Source of the DNA: JAMXLO01 sp037201625
GTDB lineage: Bacteria; Pseudomonadota; Alphaproteobacteria; Acetobacterales; Acetobacteraceae
DNA length: 64,000 bases
Assembly (NCBI GenBank): GCA_037201625.1
Contig: JBBCGR010000003.1
Coordinates: 2,480,001-2,544,000 of the forward strand
Direction of reading: 5' to 3'
The position numbers were made by a program, and so were the translations under genes. The notes under the pieces were generated by a model that saw nothing but the letters and a program-made list of their open reading frames with translations, made no database searches and had not been told where the DNA came from. Positions 21,401 through 28,681 of this stretch are shown in pieces (position 1 is the first letter of the stretch; each line of letters opens with the position of its first letter).

Positions 21401-24400
21401 GGCGCGGCAGCCTGGCTGGCCGTGATGACGGTCGGCGCGGTGTCGCTGACGTCCTGCAGGATGTTGGTCGGGATGCGCGGCAGATAGACCTCGAGCCGGT
21501 CCGCGTTGGCGACCCTCGCCTCCTGGCTGCCCATCGTCCCCATGAGCGTGTTGGTGATGCCGGGAACCAGTTCGGCATCCATCACCATCTCGGGGAAGAA
21601 CACGCCGGCCGGCGCGTTGGTCGCGGTGCGGCCGTCGATCGCCACCTTGACCGTGCCGCCGGGCACGTTGTCGAGTTCGAAGAAGCCGTTGGCGTCGGTG
21701 TAGACGACCTGATCCTCGCGGCCGAGGATGAAGACCTTCGCGTGGGCGATCGAATTGACGAAGACGTCGTCAGGCGTATGGATGATGCCGTCGGGCCCGC
21801 GGCGGATGTCGTCGAACGTCATCGGCGTGAGGTCGGGGCCGGGATCGATCACGCGGCCGACCAGCTTGGTGCCAGTCACCGACGTCAGGCTCACGGTGAC
21901 GAAGCTGTAGGTCAGGTCGCCGCCCGCCGCACCGTCCTGGTTGCCGTCGAGGAAGGCGCCATCGGCCGCCGCACGCACGATCGATCCGAGCACGTGGATC
22001 GTGATCTGCGCGCCGCTCGGCATCGGGTCGTTGAAGAACATCCAGGCGTAGCTGCCGTCCTGCGCCGGCACGATCGTGGTGGACAGCACGCTGCCGTCCG
22101 GGCCTGTCGCGAAGAAGCTGGTCGCGGTGAGCGTGTCGGGATTGACCGCGCGCGAGAAGCTGATGCGCGGGCGGAACGTGCTGCCGATGTCGGTCGCGGC
22201 GGCGCTCGGCGTGAAGCCGGAGACGACGAAGGGCGCCAGCGCCGCGACCGATACCGCGCGCGACAGGGTCGCGGTGTTGCCCGCGGAATCCTGCGCCGTC
22301 AAGACGATCGTATGGTCACCGATCGAGAGGTCGCTGATGTTGACCCCCTGATCGAACACCCCGGTTGTCGCGTTGAAGGTGACGGGCGTGCTGACGCCGC
22401 CGTCGATGGTGTAGTGCAGCGCGACGAGCGTGGTGCCGGTCGGGTTGGCGATGCCGATGAGGCGGCTGTCGGCGGCGAGGATATCGCCATCGGCCAGGCT
22501 GGTCAGGCTGAGCGCCGGCGCCTTGGTGTCCAGCAGGTAGGTGCGGCTGAACGACGCGACGTTGCCCGCGGCATCGCTCGCGCTGATGTCGACGACATGC
22601 GGGCCGTCCGCGCTGCCGTTCAGCGCGAAGCCGGTCGCGATCGAGAAATTGCCCTGCGCGTCGAGCACCAGGACCTGCGCCGCACCACCGTCGATCGACA
22701 CCGTGGCGCTCTGCACGCCAGACAGGTTGTCGACGATCTGGCCCGCCAGCGTCAGGTTCGCCTTGCCGTCCGGTGGCGTCGCCTGCGCAACGATCGCCGG
22801 CGCCTGCGTGTCCGCGCTCAGCGCGAACCGTGCCAGCACCTCGTTCGCGATCAGCCGGCCCAGCGCCTTGCCGCCGGTGTTCGAGAACATGAAGTGGATG
22901 CCGCCGTAGATACGGCTCATCCCCGCCTCGTCCGCCGCCGCGCTGAAGCTCGCGAAGCTGCGCGTCACGCCCGGCAGGTTCGGCACCCCGAAGCTGAACG
23001 ACGTCGCATCGCCGAACACCGAGCCCAGGATCACCGAGGCCGCCGCGCTGAACGTCGAGTGGCCCGACACGTATTCCGGGAAGGCCGGCGTGATCAGCAG
23101 CGGCGTCCAGTTCGGGTCCGACGTCGCCGCCGGGTTCACGCTGTTCGCAACCGGGATCGCCTGGATCGGCCGCCACGTCCCCGTCGCGTCCTGCTGGAAC
23201 GATGCGATGCTGCCGTCGTAGCCGTATTTGACGTCCCAGCACGCGATCGCCGAATCCGCCATCGCCGCATTCAGTTCCGCCAGCAGCCGGATGTTGCCCG
23301 ACAGGCTCAGACCCTGCTGGCGCGACACCACCTGCGCGATCGTGTTCCACAGCCCGGGCGGCGTCGGCGTCCCGGTGCCGCCGCTCCAGAACTGCGCGAT
23401 CTGGCTCTGGTCCGCCGTCCGCGTGCTGCTGGTCGCCGAACCCAGGCTCTCCACCTGGTTCAGCGCCGCCGCCCACTCCGCCGAATCCAGCGCCGGCGGC
23501 GGCCCGATCTCCTGCACCAGCGCATCGCTGCTCGCGATCGCGAACGGCGTCACGCTGCCCCATTGCGGATCGATCGCCTGCAGGAACATCGGCGCCGTCG
23601 GCTCCCAGTCCCCGGGATCCTCCCCGCCCTCGATCGTCACGAAGTCCGACGATCCGTCGCTCGCGCGGATCGCCAGGATCGTGTCCGCGATGAAGCTGCC
23701 CAGCGCCAGCCCCGCGGTCTTCTCCGCGCCGTCCGCAATCCCCGTCAGCGAGGTCGCCAGCGCCGCGTCGTACAGCGCCTTGCGCGACGGGAACAGGCTG
23801 ACCAGAACCTCATACGCCGTCTGCGCCAGCGCCGCCGTCTCGTTCACCGGACCATTCGGCGTCGCATGCACCATGTACGCCGGCGTGCCCTCGATCGCCG
23901 CCAGCGTGTCGTACTGCGCCAGGCTCACGATCGCCAGCAGGCGGCTGCCGTCCGTCGGATACAGCGCCATCCCGGCGATGGTATCCAGCGTCATCTGGTT
24001 CCACGTCAGCGCGACGTCCGCCCCCACCGTCCCGGTCCGCGTCACCGTCAGCGTCCGCGTCGATGTCAGACCGATCTGGTTGGTCGCCGTCAGCGTGAAC
24101 GTGTTCTCGCCCGACGCCAGCTCCACGTTCGGGATCTGGAACACCCCGCCCGCGCCCGCCAGCACGCTCTGCCCGTTCAGCGTCAGCGTCGATCCCTGCG
24201 ACGCCTCACCGGTCAGCGACACCAGGCTGTACGCCGTGCTGTTGCTGCCCGGCGCACCGGTCTGCGAACTCGGCGCCAGCGCGAACGAGGTGATCGCAGG
24301 CGCCACCGTCAGCAGCGTCAGCGTCAGGTCCGCCTGCTGGCGGAACCCGGCACGGTCGGTCAGCATCAGGTGCAGCGTGTGCTCGCCGTCCGGCAGCGCA

Positions 24401-25773
24401 CCCCCGTTCAGTGCGGCAAGCTGCGCCGCGCTGATGGTGAACGTGCCGTCCGCCGCCAGCCCGTCGGTCAGGTCCACATAGTCGGCATCCGCCGCACCGC
24501 CGAGCGCGGCACGCAGCGTCGCCACCCCGTTCGCCGCCACCGCCTTGCCCGCGGTCGTCGCGTCCGCCGTGATCCGGTCCGTCTTGTTGGCGCCCGTGTC
24601 GTTCACCAGCGCCACGTTCAGCGTCGGACGGTTCACCCCGGGCGAGCCGATCGAGCCGCCGAACGAGGTCAGCACGCCGCCCGGACCGATGTTCAGGTTG
24701 CCGGTGACGTTCAGCTCCGTCCCGGCCCCCAGCACCAGCACCGCGCTGCCCGCGCCGCCGATCGTCAGGTCGCCCGTGATGTCGAGCCGGCTGCCCTCGC
24801 CCTCCAGGTCGATCACCCCCGACCCGCCCGCCAGCACGCCGAGCGTCGCGTTCGCCGCCGTCACCACCGCGCCGTTCAGGATCCACAGGTCCGCCGCCGA
24901 GCCGTCGCCCAGCAGCAGGTCGCCCGTCGCCGACAGCCGGCTGCCCGCGCCGGTCACCGAGATGATGCCGCTGCCGCCCGCCGCCTGCCCCGCCTCGATC
25001 GAGCCGGCCACCACCGCGCCGCCCGCGGTGATCGCGAGCGAGCCGGAATCGGCGCCGCCCACCACCAGTTGCCCGTTGAGCTGCCACAGCGAATCCGTGC
25101 CGGTCACCGACACCTGCGAGCCGGCCGAGCCCAGGTTCGCGCCGATCACGCCGGCCGGCCCGCTGCCGCCCGGGCCGGGTGCGGTGATCAGCCGGCCGCC
25201 GTTCTGGATCGCGAAGTGGAACGGCGAGGCGTCGCCGGCGATGAACCGCTCCGTGTCGAACCGCGCGTCGTTGTTGCTCAGCGAGCCGCCGTTCACCGCG
25301 CTCACGTCGCCCAGGAACAGCGAGCCCACCGGCCCGTTCAGCGTCAGCGGCCCGTCCAGGTTGATCGCCGTGCCGGTCAGCGACTGCGCCGGGCCCTCGA
25401 CGTCGATGCCGGTCAGCAGGAACCGCCCGTCGCCGCCGCCCGCCTTCAGCGCGATCGCCGAGGCCGATGTCGTGTCGGTGACCTTCAGCTCGGGGCCCCC
25501 GACGCCCTGGATCACCTGCCAGTGGCCGGGACCCGACAGCGACACCTCGAACGAGGTCTTGTCCGCGTCCTCCACCACCGCAGGCGCCGTGTCGCTCGAC
25601 AGCACCGTCCCGACCGGGACCGCACCGTTCAGCAGGACACGCTGCTCCAGCGTCTCGAACAGCAGCACAGGCTGCGAGCCGGGGGACGATGTGCGCCGCG
25701 CGAGGCGCCGCGCGCGGCGGTTCGGCGCGGATTGCTGGTTGTTGGCGTGGGCGGTTCCAAACGGCCAGGGCAT
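6399..25773 (-). CDS. giant LEPR-XLL-type multidomain surface/secreted protein (one frameshift)
   Basis: ATG 25773 (GGAG about 10 bases upstream) gives a start of MPWPFG, a basic arginine tract, and LFETLEQRVLLNG at residues 38-50. This matches the LEPR-XLL N-terminal motif of giant bacterial surface proteins. The frame breaks in a C6 run at 7466-7471; with five Cs the gene closes to 6457 residues and the repeat alignment stays in register. Order of parts: strand-loop repeats (about 215-378), Ig-like segment, vanadium-haloperoxidase-like domain (587-987), Ig/SbsA-like and CarboxypepD_reg-like domains, proline-rich linker (about 1600-1655), M8-like protease, malectin-like domain, DxDGDG calcium repeats, LVIVD-type propeller (about 2235-2528), then TIG domains, NHL-like propellers, lectin-like domains and one PPC-like domain in long repeats. 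There is no classical signal peptide and no recognisable outer-membrane anchor; the C-terminus ends abruptly after LQIV. It is probably exported by the adjacent SecA-like/HlyD/M50 products. Confidence 0.85.
6402..8470 (-). repeat. third, diverged copy of the giant gene's propeller-TIG repeat
   Basis: This segment encodes the same domain order as the two near-identical copies further upstream in the gene (propeller with NGLGTPYAFNYAGLQI and WYGSDGSTEIVELT, then a TIG and a lectin-like domain). It is clearly diverged at the DNA level and is cut short at the gene's end. It contains the frameshift at 7466-7471. Confidence 0.75.
9762..12469 (-). repeat. near-identical long internal repeat, copy A
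   Basis: About 2708 bases match 14226-16933 at a constant offset of 4464 bases with only scattered single-base differences (for example CACCCGG at 10248 against CACGCGG). It encodes TIG domains, a lectin-like domain and an NHL-like propeller. The boundaries are sharp, and flanking sequence outside them is only distantly related. Confidence 0.92.
14226..16933 (-). repeat. near-identical long internal repeat, copy B
   Basis: Partner of 9762-12469, offset exactly 4464 bases (1488 codons), so both copies are in frame. The DNA is almost invariant even at third codon positions, which points to recent duplication or gene conversion within the gene. Confidence 0.92.
20130..20800 (-). other. leishmanolysin-like (M8) protease domain within the giant protein
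   Basis: The domain contains HEIAHAMGFGFLW, with zinc ligands H1773 and H1777 and catalytic E1774, followed 56 residues later by THWRESVFGNELMTP, where H1833 is the expected third ligand, then MRDMGYGVN. This spacing and the W-x-E-x-x-F-x-x-E-L-M block are typical of bacterial leishmanolysin-like domains. All catalytic positions look intact. Confidence 0.8.
20811..20975 (-). repeat. proline-rich low-complexity linker in the giant gene
   Basis: GGC/GGT-rich DNA encodes alternating runs of prolines and short isoleucine/valine blocks (PPPIIIVPPP and similar). It separates the N-terminal haloperoxidase half from the M8 protease domain and is probably an extended, rigid spacer. Confidence 0.85.
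22815..24015 (-). other. vanadium-haloperoxidase-like (PAP2 fold) domain within the giant protein
   Basis: About 400 residues resemble bacterial vanadium-dependent haloperoxidases: an N-terminal WNQMTLDTI segment, then FPEYVSGHSTFSAAASVILG with the conserved S-G-H (H905), and SRIYGGIHF with R954 and H960, the usual vanadate-binding arginine and covalent histidine. Whether it binds vanadate or acts as a phosphatase cannot be decided by reading. Confidence 0.8.
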
Positions 25774-26279
25774 GGCGGAACGCTCCGTTACGGGCTGAAG
25801 ACGGTGATGGCAGAGGAATGCCGTTGCGCAATCGCTTCGACATCGGCGAGAAGGCAATTATTCGCCGGCGGCGATTTCGCTCGCGGCATTGTGATCAATG
25901 TGAAAAGTTGCACGCCATAGCGTCGGTGCGCGCAATGGTTGAGGTGAGCACGCGACATAACGCGACCTGGCGTCTCCCCACGTGGAATTTTGTTCGGCGG
26001 ACCGCGACTTTCCGTTTCTGGAGACCACGGCTGCTCATCGGGCAACGCAGGCAGCATCGCTTGAAAGGGTCTCGATTGGCAACCCAAAACAGTTCACATC
26101 GGGCACCATCGCAAGCGCCGAAGAACGACCCGAAATTGCAATGATACGCTCCGGATCAGCATGCATCTGAATGTGTAACGCCGCATCGCGCTCGATCCGG
26201 CAACATCACAGCGCGTGAGCAGCGGCATGCTGCAAAGCAGCACACCGCCGCGCAGCGACAGCCTCTCGTCCGCGCCGCG
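25774..26279. other. 506-bp intergenic region upstream of the giant gene
   Basis: The region separates the giant gene's start from the stop of the cytochrome-like gene; both are on the minus strand, so it should hold the giant gene's promoter and the upstream gene's 3' end. It is AT-richer than the coding DNA. An inverted repeat at 25887-25900 is listed separately. Short open frames here have no ribosome site or recognisable product. Confidence 0.6.
25887..25900. promoter_or_regulatory. candidate operator palindrome upstream of the giant gene
   Basis: CATTG-TGAT-CAATG is a perfect 5-bp inverted repeat 114 bases upstream of the giant gene's start. It resembles CRP/FNR-family half-sites only weakly. 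Assignment as an operator is a guess from position and symmetry. Confidence 0.3.
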
Positions 26280-27275
26280 TCAGTGGCGGGCAGCCTCCCA
26301 CTGGTCGGCCGCGTCGAGCTCGCGCTTGAACTCACCGCCCGTCCGCAGGATCGCCGCCCGCAGGTCCGCCGGCAGCGGCTTGCGCATGCCGAGATCGTCC
26401 TGCGGCATCTTGCCGCTGCGGACCTCCTCAAGGACATCGTCGATCTCGCCCGACGCATGCACCGGCGTCTGCAACAGCACCAGGTGATCCATCCCGGCCT
26501 CATTGTTCGGCGCATGGCACGTGAGGCACGTCCCCTTCCGCGCCTCGGCCGCGAAGTCCCGATACGCCTTGTCCAGTGCCACGAGATGCGGATTGCCGGC
26601 ACTGTACCGGTTGGAGAACAGCGTCGCGTGGGGCTGCAGGCCGCCGGCCGGGTCGCTCCATTGCCAGTCGGTGAAGGTCGGCGGCGTCACATGCGCCCAG
26701 GTGCCGCGATTGGCCTCGCTGCCGTCCTTCGAGCGCGTGACGACGAACACCTGCCCCTCACGGTTGAAGTAGAACCGGATGACGTTCGCCGTCTCATAGG
26801 CGCTCCATTTGTCGGCGCTGTGCCAGAACGGGTAGGGGAATTCGCCCGGCGGCAGCGCGTTGCGGAAATATGCCTGCACGCTGATGACGCCGACCCGCTC
26901 GCGCGGATCGATGCTGGCGGACCACTGGCCGGTGAAGCTGAACAGCGACAGATAGACCTGGCGGAAGATGTCCGGCTTGAAATGCGTGAGCTTCCGCTTC
27001 GAGAGCCGCAGTTCCGGCTGATCGCCGCCCCAGAGAATGCCGCTCGAGGCCATCGGCACCTCGTCGGATGTGCGCAGCGCCGCCGCGCATTTGGCATGCG
27101 CATCGACATCGTCACGCGCGGCCATCGGACAGGCCTGTGCCAGCTTGGCCGCGATGCGCGCACCGAGTTTCTCGAGGTCGGCGAGGTTGGGTTGGGCAGG
27201 CTGGGTGCGGGCTGCGCCGGCCGCGAGCAATGCCAGCGCGGCGGCGGCAATGCCGCCAACAACGGACTTCTTCAT
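26280..27275 (-). CDS. secreted monohaem cytochrome c-like protein
   Basis: ATG 27275 follows AGGGAG by 6 bases and begins a clear signal peptide (MKKSVVGGIAAAALALLAAGAARTQ); longer upstream frames have no ribosome site. The mature part, about 305 residues, has one haem c motif, CLTCH, in its C-terminal third, and a tryptophan-rich central region (DWQWSDPAGG). I do not recognise the family; the single late CxxCH and periplasmic location suggest an electron carrier or small-molecule-binding haem protein. It follows napC after 217 bases and has its own FNR-type box upstream (27406-27419), so it is probably an anaerobically induced companion of the nitrate reductase system rather than a member of the nap transcript. 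Confidence 0.8.
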   Translation of the reverse strand: MKKSVVGGIAAAALALLAAGAARTQPAQPNLADLEKLGARIAAKLAQACPMAARDDVDAHAKCAAALRTSDEVPMASSGILWGGDQPELRLSKRKLTHFKPDIFRQVYLSLFSFTGQWSASIDPRERVGVISVQAYFRNALPPGEFPYPFWHSADKWSAYETANVIRFYFNREGQVFVVTRSKDGSEANRGTWAHVTPPTFTDWQWSDPAGGLQPHATLFSNRYSAGNPHLVALDKAYRDFAAEARKGTCLTCHAPNNEAGMDHLVLLQTPVHASGEIDDVLEEVRSGKMPQDDLGMRKPLPADLRAAILRTGGEFKRELDAADQWEAARH

Positions 27276-27405
27276 AAGGACTCCCTGGCGGCGCTTGCAT
27301 GCACCGCCGCGAATAGGCGACACGTCGGAAGCGCGCAGACTGGCAACGTTTACGCTGCGATTGCAACACATTTGCATCAGCGATACGCGCTTCACCACGC
27401 GGGAT

Positions 27406-27419
27406 TTGATGCGCATCAA
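27406..27419. promoter_or_regulatory. perfect FNR/DNR-type binding site
   Basis: TTGATGCGCATCAA is an exact match to the FNR-family consensus TTGAT-N4-ATCAA. It lies 131 bases upstream of the cytochrome-like start and 74 bases beyond the napC stop. It should respond to low oxygen or nitric oxide through an FNR/DNR/NNR-type regulator. Confidence 0.75.
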
Positions 27420-27492
27420 GTGCGCAGGACGATACGGCGAAATAGTCGCGGGAGCGACACGCTTGGGTTGAACCAGCCAGCGATACGCCGCC

Positions 27493-28134
27493 TCACCGAT
27501 CGGGGGCGCGTGTATCCACCAGTTCGGGCGGCTCGGTCCAGCCGGGCAGGACCCCGGCCATGCTGGGCAGTTCGTGGGCAATGCCTTTGTGGCAGTCGAT
27601 GCAGGTGCGCTGCCCGGTCAGCAGATATTGCTGATGGATCCGTGCCGCTCGCACGGTCTGCCGCGACACGTCCATGGCCGCCGCAAGATGGCAGTTCCGG
27701 CACTCCAGCGAATCGTTCGCCTTCAGCCGGGCCCATTCGTGCTGGGCCAGCGTCAGCCTGTGGTCGAGGAACTTCTGCCGCGTGTCGATGGTGCCGAACA
27801 GATGCCCCCAGACCTCCTTCGAGGCCTGCATCTTGCGCGCGATCTTGTCGGTCCAGTCGTGCGGCACGTGGCAGTCCGAGCAGATCGCCCGCACGCCGGA
27901 ACGATTCGCGAAGTGCACGGTCCGCGACAGTTCCTGATAGACGTTGTTGCGCATCTCATGGCACGAGAGGCAGAACGTCTCGCGGTTGGTGAATTCGAGT
28001 ACGGTGTTGAAGCCGCCCCAGAACACCACGCCGCAGGCGAAGCCGCCCAGTGTCAGGAAGCCGAGGCTCAATCCGCTGGCAGGACGCCGTACGATCGTCC
28101 AGAGGGCGCCAAGCCAGGCGATCATCGCACGCAT
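27493..28134 (-). CDS. napC: tetrahaem quinol dehydrogenase of periplasmic nitrate reductase
   Basis: The product is 213 residues with an N-terminal membrane anchor (LSLGFLTLGGFACGVVFWGG) and four haem c motifs: CLSCH, CSDCH, CRNCH and CIDCH. This is the NapC/NirT layout. It oxidises membrane quinol and passes electrons to NapB and NapA in the periplasm. It is the last nap gene, 103 bases after napB. The gap holds a small inverted repeat (GACAGG with CCTGTC), which may tune expression or stability relative to napAB. Confidence 0.95.
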   Translation of the reverse strand: MRAMIAWLGALWTIVRRPASGLSLGFLTLGGFACGVVFWGGFNTVLEFTNRETFCLSCHEMRNNVYQELSRTVHFANRSGVRAICSDCHVPHDWTDKIARKMQASKEVWGHLFGTIDTRQKFLDHRLTLAQHEWARLKANDSLECRNCHLAAAMDVSRQTVRAARIHQQYLLTGQRTCIDCHKGIAHELPSMAGVLPGWTEPPELVDTRAPDR

Positions 28135-28237
28135 GTCAGAGCTTGCTCGCTGCTGAAATCAGCCCGGGACAGGCGCTGGCACTTTGTCCTGTCGCGTGAT
28201 TCGCGCCGAGCGCGACTCTACCGGACGCGCGCATGCC

Positions 28238-28681
28238 CTAGCGCACCTGGAGCGCGTCGCGGAACGTGTTGACCACCAGCGGTCGCACGTCGCTCTGCGG
28301 CACATGGCAGGCACTGCAGAAATAGCGCCGCGGCGTCACATCCGCGAGCACCTGGCCGTCGCGGTCCATGAAATGCGTGACGCTGATCATCGGCGCGCCG
28401 GACCCTTCGATGAACTGTCGCGCATGGCACGTCAGGCACTGGTTGGCATGCAGCGTCACCTGGTAGCCGTCGATCGTGTGCGGAATGATCGGCGGCTGCT
28501 CCGGATAGCTGCGGCCGCGCCGCACATCGTCGGTGATCACCCGTGGCACCTGCGGCGCGGCGACGGGCACGGTCGGCGGCAGATTGCCGATGAGCCTCGG
28601 CGCATCCAGCACCTGCTGGGCCATGGCCGCGAAGCCGGCCACCAGCGGCAGCGCCAGCATCAGCGCACGACCCGCCCTCAT
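28238..28681 (-). CDS. napB: dihaem cytochrome subunit of periplasmic nitrate reductase
   Basis: ATG 28681 overlaps the napA stop as ATGA, so translation is coupled. The 147-residue product has a signal peptide (MRAGRALMLALPLVAG) and two haem motifs, CLTCH and CSACH, in NapB context (CLTCHARQFIEGSGAPMIS, YFCSACHVPQ). It relays electrons from NapC to the NapA catalytic subunit. Confidence 0.95.
   Translation of the reverse strand: MRAGRALMLALPLVAGFAAMAQQVLDAPRLIGNLPPTVPVAAPQVPRVITDDVRRGRSYPEQPPIIPHTIDGYQVTLHANQCLTCHARQFIEGSGAPMISVTHFMDRDGQVLADVTPRRYFCSACHVPQSDVRPLVVNTFRDALQVR

Noticed and set aside
19381..25920. A plus-strand open frame of about 2180 codons opposite the N-terminal half of the giant gene
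   Set aside because: Same reason: composition-driven shadow of a strongly supported gene with recognisable domains on the other strand.
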